Below are positions 34,201-45,393 of a stretch of DNA of 64,000 bases, one piece after another. The DNA is taken from the NCBI GenBank assembly GCA_003988855.1, contig QYAI01000031.1:1571-65570 (forward strand), given 5' to 3'. The stretch is from Arachnopeziza araneosa (taxonomy: Eukaryota; Ascomycota; Leotiomycetes; Helotiales; Arachnopezizaceae). A program made the translations under genes and the position numbers. How positions within the stretch are numbered: the stretch's first letter is position 1; each line of letters opens with the position of its first letter. The notes under the pieces are model-generated. The model did not search any database. It worked only from the letters and a program-made list of their open reading frames with translations, and was not told the origin of the DNA.

Positions 34201-35407
34201 GGTGGCTTTTTGAAGATAGTGTCTGGGCCTTTGAGCTCAGAACGGTGGCTTTGGAGTACACTTTCAAAATGCCTACCGAAATCTTGGGCTCCTCAACAAG
34301 AATGTCGATGGCGAAACATGACTCCTCCGGTGATCGTCGAAGGGCTCTGAATACCTCCCAACCTACTGGGTTTAGCTTTGCTAATGCGTCCGTTTTGACT
34401 ACTACGGGTTTGGGGATCGCTGCCACAGTCGCGGCTTCGCCGAGAGCATCTGATCTCGCCAACATTTCTCCCCTAATTTTCTGATTCTTATTCTCTTCCC
34501 TAATCCTCTCATCCTCTTCTTGCTTCTCTCGCTCTTGTTGGGTTTTCTTCTTCTCCTTGTGCTTCGTATATCTCTCTTTCTGAGCATGAAGGCGGTCCAG
34601 CTCCCACTCAAAGTCGCCTCGCAGTCTTGCACGGAAGTAGTCGAAGTCTCTTGATTTCGTTGACTCGTCACTCCACTCTTCGCTATCAGACGTGTCCCAT
34701 TGGGAAGGAGGGCCGAGTTTGCGAGAGTATATGGGTCGAAGTGACGATGGCGGACGAATCGCATGAGACGGCTTATTCAAATGATTTTCGCTACCAATCC
34801 TGAACCAGATATGGCGCTCTCGCTCAGTCGCATAATCAGGTTCAAATGAGTCATTCGGCATTGGAACGCGGTACGAAGTCTCTTCACTTTCCAAGTAAGG
34901 GCCCGTGATGCCATATTGCTCTCTGTCTTTTGCACCTTCCTCGGCCTTTTTTTCGGCTGACTGTACTGACTTCTTGGCCCAACGAGCCCTCCTGATATGT
35001 TTTCGGAGTCGTTTCTGCTCCTTGTCTTCTAGCTCCGCATCTGCATCAGCCGCAAAATCCTGCCCGTCAATATTCGCCTCATGGTTCGCTTGCTGTTCCA
35101 GCTGGGACAGCCTCTGTTGCAAAGCTTGAATTTCCCTAAGCAAAGGTTGACGGGACGTCGTGGTCTTTTCATTAGACTCGATGACTTTGCTGTCTATTTC
35201 TTCGTTATCCTGGCCGGCAGATTGATCTGTATTGGAGATATCAGGTGTTTGTCCGGGTTCTTGCTTGACGCCCAAAGCTGGGTTTTTGATTGTATCGTTG
35301 TTTGTTGGTACGTGTAAAGAGCCATTTAAGCTTGTATTTTGCTCGCTGAGAACGGTCGTGCTCAGAGTACGCCCATCGCTATCTGGTGGTAGTCCGTCAG
35401 TCATCAT
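31262..35407 (-). CDS. Large fungal AAA+ ATPase (DUF7025-type N-terminal region)
   Basis: Six exons: 35407-32851, 32788-32444, 32350-32303, 32235-32080, 31939-31885 and 31835-31262. All five junctions close in phase, giving 1244 residues. The first 300 residues are charged, with a coiled-coil-like Glu/Lys/Arg-rich stretch. The middle has the blocks seen in this fungal family ('LWHLFRPGDLVIS', 'AYRVISVSSPPH', 'YDGKNLGPV', 'LEIYPLRFFRS'). The AAA domain at 900-1130 has Walker A 'HGAPGVGKTTTA', Walker B 'ILLLDEADVFL', sensor 1 'ILFLTTNRIGDFDEAF' and a second-helix Arg region 'ARWNGRQIRNACQTAL'. The ATPase looks active. These proteins are numerous in filamentous ascomycetes and their substrate is unknown. 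The domain name is from memory and should be confirmed by search. Confidence 0.88.
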
Positions 35408-35893
35408 ACTATCAGTTGAGTAGGCTCAGCTCCAATGGCTCGAGTTACAGCACGATGTGTCTCGCAGTCGATCAGTTGGGCTTAGCAGGATGAGGAAATC
35501 AGGAGGAACTGGAGGAGCAGCTGCCACGGAATAAACGGGACTCCGCTTTATTGTAATACAATAGGTGTGGGAGACAGGCTTTGAGCTGAGAATCCCTGCT
35601 GGGTCGCGTACTCGGTGAATATTGCTCATGTCGCCGATTTCCAATGATATGTCGTTGGGTTGGGTTGAGAGGCTGCCCCCAATAGGTCAGAAGCGGAGCC
35701 TAACGCCACTTATGCTACATACTGCAAAATGTCATCCTAGATAATGCACACTGCGCAGCTGTGTGCTGTTGGTGATTGGTAGCGTGCAGCCTTCAATTCC
35801 CCCACTGAGATAGGACTGCAGCTATCGCCAATAAGGGGATTCGCGCCGTCTTTCAGAAGTCCCCTCCGCATTCTACAGCCGCACACACGCAAA
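35408..35893. promoter_or_regulatory. Divergent promoter region, AAA ATPase / STAND-like gene
   Basis: This 486-bp spacer lies between two start codons pointing apart. No gene seen; no clear TATA box. Confidence 0.35.
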
Positions 35894-38112
35894 ATGGAGC
35901 CATCAAAATTGAACATACCAAACCTTCAATTACAGTCCTTAGCTGTCGACTTTATCGACAATCGTCTAGACAAGTACCACCCAGCATATGCAACGCCACC
36001 CGCCCGATACGACCCTGCCCTCAACAGCTTCATAGTGGTGTCGAAACCAGATCCAGAAAATACGATGTTAGCGCAAGCGGAAGGCGTCGAACTTCCCCCA
36101 AGACCACTCGCAGAACCTGCTCAAGCGATGAAATTTTGGGACTCTATCTTTGTCCGCGCTATGAAGCAGTTCGATGTGGGTTTGAAGGAGCCGAAGGGTC
36201 GGGTCAGGGCGGGATTCAGCATCCGGGATAAGAAAGATTGGACTGCCGTTTTCGATACACTTGAAAGAGCCAAGCAAAATTATTTCAAAGGAGCAAAGAC
36301 AACAAGTGCTATCAGAAGGGTTTATCGCTCCATGGCCGATCATGTTGCTCCTGTCATCCTGGACCTGACTGATCTGGTACCGGAGACGAACTGTATGTTC
36401 GTAACGCCCGTCATGGGATCTATTCAAATTATTCTAGAGGTAATGCTGCACCGCCTGGAACCTTTGCTAGAGAGCCTATGCTTACAAATATTTCGATATC
36501 AGGCTGTCAAGAGAGCCGCAGAAGTTAGAAAAGAGATGGAAAACTCATTTAATGACATCGATATGATGTTTTCGGAGATTGAGCTTTTCCTCCAAGTATA
36601 TCCACATGACGCTAATATAGATAAAGCCTCGATCGAGCTCGTTGTTGCTACTTTCGTCGCCATTGAATCAGTCATTGGATTTCTGATCCAATCTGTTTGT
36701 GAGTTCTTCCTGTTCCTTCTCACTAGTCTTCGTCAACGCATTATTCAAGGTTATAAACTTCTCAGCATTACTCATGTTCGACAGTAAAACGAATAGGTGG
36801 TGCCGTCCTTAAGGGGAATGAGTACGAGAAACAAGTTCTTGACACGCTGGCTGAAGTGCAGTCTAAGAGCGCGCGACTTATTCGCCAGGCTGAAAACTCG
36901 GAGAAATGGGAGATTAGCAAAGGAATGCAGAAAATTCTCAGAGGTTGGTTACAGAAATGACTTCCTCGGCCTCAATTTTTTGTCCCGCTCCATTCTCCTC
37001 AAAGCTGACGCATCATTTTCTCGACAAAGAAACCGCCCAATGGAAACGAGATGTATCGCAAATATCTAGTGAGCACACATTAATACGGCAGGAGTGCAAG
37101 GACGGTTTCAAGACCGTGATCGATGGCGTTGAAAAACTTATGATGGAACTTCAGGCCAACAGAGAAGGTAACAATGCCCAGTTGTTAAATAGTTTCACAT
37201 AGGAAAGAGAAAGGCTAACACCTGATGTAAATTTGAACAGAAAAAGCTGCTTTGCTTGGCATTATACAGTCACTCTCACGCTCACCTTCGCCAAATCCTC
37301 CGCCATATGACGGCACTGTAGATTTTCACATAGAACCACAAGAGCTTCTCGACTGGATCGACATTCCTGACGTAGCAAGTGACGATCTGAAGCGTATCAA
37401 TGAAAAGCGGCTGACGTGGGTACCAAAAAACGAGCAGGCGCGAGCCGAACAGCTCATCCGGTCAAGCCAGTTCAAGGACTGGATGGTATCCGCTACATCT
37501 TCCCAGCTCCTAGTTCATGGCGACTACGAGGGCTTGCGATATGTCTCCGGCCTGTCCCTGCTCTGCTCGTCCCTCGTACAATCGTTTGCCTCCAAGGCTC
37601 CGCGCTTCATCCCTCTCATCTTCTTCTGTGGTCTGCACACGGATCGTCATACTGACGAACACACTGGCGGCCGCGCGATCATCCAAAACTTCATCTGTCA
37701 GCTTTTGTGTCAGTTTGACTTTGACACCCGGACGCTGGCGAGTGAGAAGCTGGACAAGGACCTCATCCAGCTCGGCGATGTCGATGAGTTGTGCAAGCTA
37801 TTTCAGTGGCTTGTCAGCCAGCTGCCGCAATATATTGTGCTATTCTGTCTCCTCGACGGCGTCATATACTACGAGAGGAAGGAATTCGAAGATGACATGG
37901 GCTTTGTTCTGGAATGTCTTCTGAGAATTTCAACTGAGCAGGAAAGTCAAGCCGCAGTCAAAATTCTTCTTACGAGCTCGAGCAAAACCACTTATATCCG
38001 AAAACCGTTTCCAGATGAATTGATCTTGCCAATAGAGTTTATGGCTCGGGCAGACATGGTGCCTAGTACTTGGAGGCTTGAGCGGCAGCTGAACGAAGCT
38101 CAGGAGGAATAA
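35894..38112 (+). CDS. Fungal STAND-like protein with DUF7708-type N-terminus and degenerate NTPase
   Basis: Four exons: 35894-36698, 36785-36943, 37030-37167 and 37241-38112, giving 657 residues. The N-terminus matches the region that often precedes NACHT/NB-ARC modules in fungal proteins ('KDWTAVFDTLERAKQNYF', 'MADHVAPVILDLTDLVPE'), followed by helices that look coiled-coil. The C-terminal 240 residues follow a STAND NTPase layout, but the P-loop is replaced by 'LLVHGDYEGL'. The Walker B line reads 'IVLFCLLDGVIYYE', without paired acidic residues, so nucleotide hydrolysis is unlikely. There are no C-terminal repeats; the gene ends soon after. The third exon depends on a weak donor (GTTGGT at 36944). 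The domain identification is tentative. Confidence 0.7.
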
Positions 38113-40303
38113 GATAATAGCAATATTCGGCTTGCGCCCGGTAGAAGAGGCACCTACACATTATAGTTGAGCTAGTACAAACAGGGTTGAGAAATTGACT
38201 AGCGAAGTAAGTGGTCGGATGAAGAAGGCAACTGAAGGAGCAAAATCTTGGAAGGGGTGCGAGAGCAGTCTCTCGGTAGAAAGGAACCAGGATCTTCTTG
38301 TCAAGAAATATTCCTTATAATATTAAAAAAAGTTGGCTATTAAAAATAAAGAGTTGGCCTCAACTTTAGTGATCTCAGACCCCGGCTTGTTCTCCCCAGT
38401 TGTGATTAGGTAAATTTGTTACCATTCGCGAGGCAGAGATGTCAAAAATAAGAGTAATTGCCAATTTAATTAGTGGAAACGAGAGCAGGAATGTAACCAA
38501 GCATAGGCGAATAGTGCTGCGCCTGAGCAAATTGAGCAGACTGTACATACTTAAAATGAGGCGATCAGCATGATCAAGAAGGTATGTGGCAGAGTGGCTA
38601 TGCTAACTAAACGCATAGAAAAGCAAAGATCATAAATACAGGTAGGTGGTCGCACGAGATTACGATAACAGACTTTTCAGGAAAGGAGAGAGAGTTCTGG
38701 ACTCTGCGACGATCTGCCTACTTGATCCGACGAGGGATCCTAAGACTTGTATGAAACACAAAAGAGGCCCTAAGTGTCTTTAAACTCGCTTTATCACGTA
38801 CAGCCCTTCTAGAAACAGCTCATTATTTTGCGAGAGCATCTTCCCTCGCGCAATCAGAGCCCGATCCATTGGGTTTTCGCTGCTGAATCCAACAGCTGGG
38901 CTGACAACACGCTCGGTATCGAAATAAGGATTCACACGGGAAATCAAACGAACCGTATTGCAAACTCAAGAACTGTGTGCAGGAGCAGTTTTATACGGAA
39001 GAAAATATTTATAGTGTTTAAGAAGAATAATGATATCTAAAGTCGATGCGGTACACGAAATGTCACATGTATCGAGGTTTATGCCAAGAATGACTCACTA
39101 TAACCTCAGGGCATCCTACTAATAGAACCTATTTGAGTTTCGTTAGACGCCTCTAGGCTCTAAATATAGTGTCCGGACAATCTTTAGCATGTTTCGCGCT
39201 CATAGGGTTGCAAGAGTGGGACTGAGACCCAGGCATTACAGCGTCTTTCAGCCTAAAACCTTAAACTCTCAAGATTTCAGCGCAAACCTCCGTAATCGCG
39301 TAGCATAAGGTGTTTTGTATTATTCCACTATTTGCATATCCTGCGATCTGTATATCCTGTAATTGCGACCTGTGGTGCTGCATTTGTATCTTCTGTGCAC
39401 GGTTCTATACATATCAAAAAGAAGACAACCCTCCTTTCTAGAGAGCCCTACTCACGCGCGCGACGAACCTTGAAAAAATACGGACACAAATTATGTACAG
39501 CCTAGCCTCGCTTATATCCTAGCCTGGTTATCTGGAATGTGACTGCGGAAATTGACCCAGAATGGGCCTTGAAGCGAGGTCTAATTCTTTGGTTTATGTG
39601 GCTGAATCTTTGGCTCTTACAGGTAAGCTGATATGAGCTACCTTTCCGACCTTTTGCCCATTCCTCGGATACTGAAGTCTTTGTGAAGCCTGAAGAAATG
39701 ACCAAAGGCTCTTGTTTCCATTCGTTTTAGTCGTGTATCGATGGAATCCAACAACGAGTCATTAGCTTGGTGCCTGTGAATGGTAAAATGTGCCTGTCAT
39801 CCGCTTTGTCATGTATATCTCCGAAGCCAGTACATCCCTCTGAGGCGCCGGTAGTTTGACGCTTGGTCGCATCAAGGAATGGAAACCTTTGTCTTGAGTA
39901 TTCGATTGGCCGCCCCTCAGAGCGCCGAGCGAATCTAGTTCCAGCCTAAGGGCCAAGCAGGGTTGGGATGTCTACCAACAATGATTGTGAGTTGAGTCAT
40001 GAAAAGCGGATTGAAGCACACTTACGCTGCAAATATGGTAACCACTAATGTGGGCTCTAATTCTAGCGGGAATGGACCTGAAAATCCCTTGTCGGAGCAT
40101 CTTCGTGAAGATTGCAATAGGCTGTGCGAAATATTTTAGTTGTGCGCCTCCCAGAGTGTGTTGTCCTACACCTGCTGACCGCTGAACTTAGCGAGTACTT
40201 CAAGCTTCGAGAGCTTTCAATTCTGGATATAGCGGTCCAGAGTGACAAATAAGCATTTAAATTTGCAAGGTCGACTCCAAAACAACCGATATAATGGATT
40301 TCA
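38113..40303. other. Gene-poor region with a possible degraded LTR
   Basis: About 2.2 kb without a credible gene. Part of it (39431-39460) resembles the LTR in the HET pseudogene. The rest is AT-rich and without repeats that I could define. Confidence 0.4.
39400..39499 (-). mobile_element. Probable degraded LTR fragment related to the HET-gene LTR
   Basis: A block of about 29 nt around 39431-39460 (CTCCTTTCTAGAGAGCCCTA onward) matches the promoter-proximal part of the solo LTR at 28862-28890 with about five differences. Past it, both copies run through an A-rich stretch to a terminal 'ATGTAC'. The other end was not located. Weak evidence, based on one aligned block. Confidence 0.4.
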
Positions 40304-43237
40304 TCAACGAGTGGGATCAGCAGAAGTTGTCGCAGTATTTGAGTCGTGTCCTGAAGCATAGTCAAAGTCTCGATCGATCGCACCACGGCACATCTTGTAC
40401 AGATTTCCAGAAGCAGGTGTTGTATCAACAACATCACTGCAGAAGTCAGAACTGAATACATGCTAGGATCGATAAAGGAGGCACTTACTACGACCGTTGA
40501 AGATTTGACAGAAAATTGTCCACAAGCTGCAATCGCTTGAGGTATCCAGCGTTTTCTCCGAAGCTAATAAATTGAAGGCCGACTTGTTTCTCAGGCAGTT
40601 TGAACTCAGCCAGGGTATCAACTATCTTGTCAATTGCTGGCACAATGTTGCATGATGGGGTCCACACGGCATCTGTAAAGATGTATAAGTTCAACCCACG
40701 AGTCGTAAGTGGTTGGCGGCGAATTTTCCTTTCATACTCATGCAATAATTGTTCGAGGCGAAGACTTATATCATTGGGACCAAAGTCTTTGGTTACCCTC
40801 TGCTTGTTGACGACACTGACAAGTTTACTTGAATGTATTGCATGATGCTTGATAGGTGAAGAAGCGAGGTACAAGTCGAGGCCGTCTTTGTCGTATAGTT
40901 TGATCATGTACGCGAAAATGGCGAGAAGTTCCGTCATGTCGTCCCAATGGGTTAACATTGTTCTCGAGTCGTCAATGATGATTATCTGAGACTCATTAGA
41001 TTTCCCACTCGATAATTAACAATTAGGTAAGGCAGGAAACTTACACTATCTCTATCTTCTAAAAATTCTAGAACCCAGTTGTCTCTAAGACTTGCAGGAG
41101 CACTACCCCAGGGGGAGAAAGCTTTTTTATCATCTCGCCACTTCATTGCCTCTTTTCGTGACATATAAGCAACTCGACGTCCAGTCCCATAGTGTAGATG
41201 AGAATCCGCCGGTAAATGGAGTGCGGGAAAGATAACAGGTAAGCATGTTGAAGGTCTGGCTGGTAGGGTTGATACCAATTGAATTGGATACCCTAGCCCA
41301 CCCTGATTTGTTCTATCCTGGTACACCATAGGTCGGTCACTATACCGACGAATTGCAATATCTTTATTCTGGAAGAAAGGTGTAGAATCTTTAAGAAGTG
41401 GCGCACTGATGGCGTGACTGTGCGTATTGGTTAACGATTGACGTCTCATCACGAGGTTGGATGGGTTTTGCAGAGACCACGAACTTGGGCCACTATCAAG
41501 ATCCAAGGGGCCGGGTTGTACGGGAGGATTGGTCCGCTGCCCCTGCATCCGAAGCTTGTTTGATAAAATATCATCTGGAAGGACTATACCAGATGGGTCC
41601 TTTCGAAATTGGTCCAGGGCCGCTGCAAACAAAGTATGTGCTTCGTTGCAAAATCTGACAGCATCTCCCCGATGTCGCGCATCTTGAAGCATTTCCTCAA
41701 TCATGGGAATGAACTTGGGCGTAAACACATCTGCCGCGGACTCTGCTCTGGCTCGAGCTTTATTGTGCCACTCCGCAACCATTGGTAGCACGCTTATACC
41801 ATTGTGGAAGCAGTCCCCGTCTTGAAAGTCAGGGAATCCTTTGATCACATTCTGACGAGCTTCGCGGTATTCCTTCAGATACCCATATCCACCAGCAACC
41901 CAAACGACCAATTCACTCAGAATGCAGCCGAGAGAGAAAACATCGACCGCCACCGTTACTCTGCTGTTCCCCTGGCCAAGTGCTCCATCCGCACGATAGC
42001 ATTCTGGAGCTCCTAAAGCGTAAGTCAGCATGTAGCATAATGACAAATGCCTTACTTAGCCTCACCATATGTACGAGTACCTTGTGCAGCTCTGTCGGAC
42101 TGATCCTTATCGGACGCGACTATTCGCTTCGAGTGGCTAGTACCCAGGTCTGCGATTTTGAAAGTGGCAGCATACGGAGAGTTATTTGTTGGGTCACTAA
42201 ATACAAGCACGTTTGCAGGCTTGACATCTTGATGCCATCTTCGAATGTCAGACTTGCAAAACGAAAAGTGTGGTCAGGAACTTACACCACTTGATCTCCA
42301 TTATGCAAATCGGCCAAGCCTCTGATCAACCGAAGAGCTCTTTCCCAAAACCTTGCGATATCTACTGCATCAGTAGGCTGTGCGTTCTTTTGAAGGTAAT
42401 CCTCCAGCGAACCTCTGTCTGCATATTCTAAGATAATATGACAGGTGTCTCCATGCTTGAAGGCAGTATAAAATCCCACAACGTTTGGAGATCCGGTCGG
42501 ACTGAGCTTCTGAAACGATTGCACTTCTCTATTCCATGTATTCTCGCCGTCTTTTCCTCGGTATGTTTTGAGGGCGAAGGTAGTTGTGGACTTGTTGGTT
42601 TCATTCTATGATAAAGTGAGTTGATGAAAAGATAGAATGTCGATAGACGCGAAAAGGGGCTTACCACTAAAGAAGGCAGGCGAATGTAGATCGGATATAT
42701 TTCAATAACAAATATCTCTGCGCTGCCTCCACCCGCTATGCGATCCTTTGTCGTGAATGGCAGAATGGAGTTTCGGTCTAGTCTTCGATTGAGGTTGGCG
42801 TCGATTGTTGGCAGCGAAAATTTCCACTGAGCGTTGTAGAAGTCCTCGAAAAAAGTCGGATTCGTTGGATCGAAGGGAAATTCGGTGGGAGGATTATCGA
42901 GTTTAAACGGTAAGTGCTCGTCATTCAGCTCATCACATCTCATGAATGTTGGAAGGAATTGAGGCATTCCAATACTTATCAGAATGCAGAAGACCTTCTC
43001 ATGGCCACTCGCAACCGCCTTCGCACTTATTGGAACCGCTTGGCCTTGGTAGTTGGCGATGGCGCCGAGCAATTCGTTAAGTACCCTGCACTCGTTAGAC
43101 TCCAAGTGTTCGCTGAGAAGGTCGTACGGCAGGAATTCCCCATCTTCCGGGTGGCCAGTCGATTTATAGCTGTTGTGCAGCCAAGGATAGAAGTTCTGGA
43201 AAGCATCATGGGCGATGATGGGGTTTGGCAGCGACAT
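40304..43237 (-). CDS. Protein kinase with C-terminal vWA-like domain
   Basis: Six exons: 43237-42665, 42605-42286, 42238-42066, 42012-41045, 40985-40489 and 40436-40304. All phases close, giving 887 residues. About 160 residues of fungal leader precede a kinase domain: 'IAGGGSAEIFVIEI', 'FALKTY', 'YADRGSLEDYL', catalytic loop 'WHQDVKPANVL' (HRD as HQD), 'IADLGTS' in place of DFG, 'TRTYGAPE' and 'DVFSLGCILSE'. The Asp residues are kept, so it is probably active. The C-terminal 210 residues fit a von Willebrand A fold: 'IIIIDDSRTML' gives a DxSxT-type metal site, then 'LNLYIFTDAVW', 'QFISFG' and the closing 'YDVVDTTPASGNLYKM'. This kinase-vWA plan recurs in filamentous ascomycetes; function unknown. 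Confidence 0.85.
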
Positions 43238-45393
43238 CACGCACTGCTACCGTAGATTCAGTGCTATCTGGCTTGCGAACCATACGACGCTGAGGTGATC
43301 CCATAGCAAATAATAACAGGATAAGGGCAACAGATAACGGTATATAGTAGCGAGAAATGATGAACAACGGATGGAAAGGATAGAGAAGGTTTCTAAGTTT
43401 GATTTCGTCTTCTCCCAGGATTTAGGCATTCGCGGGGCAGCGGCGGGGCGTCGAGGCTATGGCAAAGTATCAGCTACAATAGCGGACGAGTAAGACTGCT
43501 AGTCGAAATTTGAGGATGCACGGGAGCGGGCTTGAACTGATCAAATGATTGGCTTCCTGAAAGATTGAAAGGATTTGTCCTGTAAGTGGTTCACCGCTGC
43601 CGTAGTGGCGACGAAAGAGGGCGTCAACCACGTGATGACGACTTGTCCAGGTACGACTGTTTAGGTACGGTAGAAGTCAGTTTTCCTATTGATTCTAATG
43701 GCTTCTCTTCGGAAATGAAGTAGGAATTGCAAGAGAGAATCTCACAAGATGCCTCCATATCTGTTGCGGATTTCTTTCATCGCGGAGGCTTATTGTCGGT
43801 TCACAAGATAAACCTAGGTTATTCGTGTTAGCCGGTTTACCCTGGATACTGGACTCCTCACGTTGTGGAGGGGTCTGTATCGGTGGGTTAAGTTGGCTTG
43901 TATTCAAAAGAAGGATGGAGGCAGCTGGAGAACCCTTATGGGGTTCTAGCTACCTAACTAACTAGGTTTCACGTGTTGGCACGTGATTGTACCAACACTT
44001 ATGCTTCTTAGCCTTGCAGCTTGCTTGACAGTGCTTTTGAAACTCGCTCAGAAGCACCAAGATAAATGGCGAAGAAATGGTTGCACGGCTATATCCTTAA
44101 AATCGGGACCTACATTGCTTTATCTCCTTTTTGAATTCAAAACTTGCTTGACCAAAATTGACGCCGCTTTGATTGAGCTGAGGGCCGCCATGAGGCTCTG
44201 TTTCCCAACACAGCAGCCTGCAGAAGGAAACCCAAATCAAGCCAATCGGACTTGACTGATGCTGGCATATATGCAAGACAGCCTTGGAAAATACCCTGCT
44301 ATTCTGCAGTCAGTCCCACTCGGCTCTGTTGAAGAATTTGCTGCTTTAACATATCCACTCAAATGCAAATCTACCTCCTATGTCTTGTCAGGAGATCTAT
44401 CTATATAATACCACCTTACAGCCTTCTCGACGAGACGCGACACCTCAAAAAAACATTTGCCCAGCTTTGGTTACTACTAGAGATATTCAGGATTTTCGTA
44501 GCCTGACAATCCAATGGCTACTCAAGCACCGACTGGGCACTATAAGTGGCGATACATTTCTGCCTATCGCTTGTCAGAATCTGCCCTGGACAACTTTCTG
44601 ATAGGCTTATTCGGCAGGGATAGATTTCACATCACGGCAAGTATACACCACCCTCGCAAAGATGAACGACTGAGCAGATCTTGCGCAGCTTAAAGCCGAT
44701 CATTGGGCTTTTTGGATTTCTCGCGATTTGACCACTGTATGTTGAACTATGAATATTGAGCGTGTCGGAGTTAATAAAAATAAACAGGGCGAGATAGAAC
44801 AGGTTGATGAGGCCCGAACAAGGAGCCTTCCACCTGAGCCTATCCGTTAAGGCGAGTGGTATGCGCCTGTAGGCTTTGAGGCCGAGTAGCTTGGATGCTA
44901 ATCAATGTAAACTAGCAGGGAAATAGAATAGAGACTGAGGGATGACGGTGAGAGTGAGGGAAAGCTAGGGTCTTGAAAACTTCAAGAGGAGAAATTGACT
45001 GCGCAATTCAACGGCGAGAATGAAACGATGTTTGGGTGAGAAGAAGTGCAATGCTAGCTTTCGGCACTAAAACCACTGTACAAATCTATGCTTGCGCCTA
45101 TGCGAGTGGCCGAGCAAAAAGGTGGGTTGCCCGCTGCCGAGTGGCAGTGCAGACCGGTGAAGGGAGAGAGGATGCCTTGTGACTCGGCCCCGCAAGAGGA
45201 ATACGCCTATGGAAATACCGACCTGCCCTGTTCAGCTCGTCCGCCCCAAACAATCAGAAGCAAGTCAAGATAACTACCTCTCGTCCCTTTCCTGTTCAAT
45301 CGTCAATACCTATATTTTCATCAACGACCAATCTCAGAAGACTTATTTGAATTTTTCCTTGGCGCACTTCCAAAGTCCCAGAAGCAATTAGAC
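43238..45393. other. Gene-poor intergenic region
   Basis: About 2.15 kb. Open frames at 43983-44255, 44380-44601 and 45088-45273 are short and unsupported. Two CACGTG sites lie close together (43970 and 43980) next to a GAACCC/GGGTTC hairpin (43930-43946). No RNA gene recognised. Confidence 0.4.

Noticed and set aside
38828..39040. 70-codon frame in the LTR-like region
   Set aside because: No family features; lies in probable repeat remnant.
43983..44255. Frame with hydrophobic start that looks like a small secreted protein
   Set aside because: It has no ATG at the signal-like segment (begins with GTG), and no conserved cysteine pattern.
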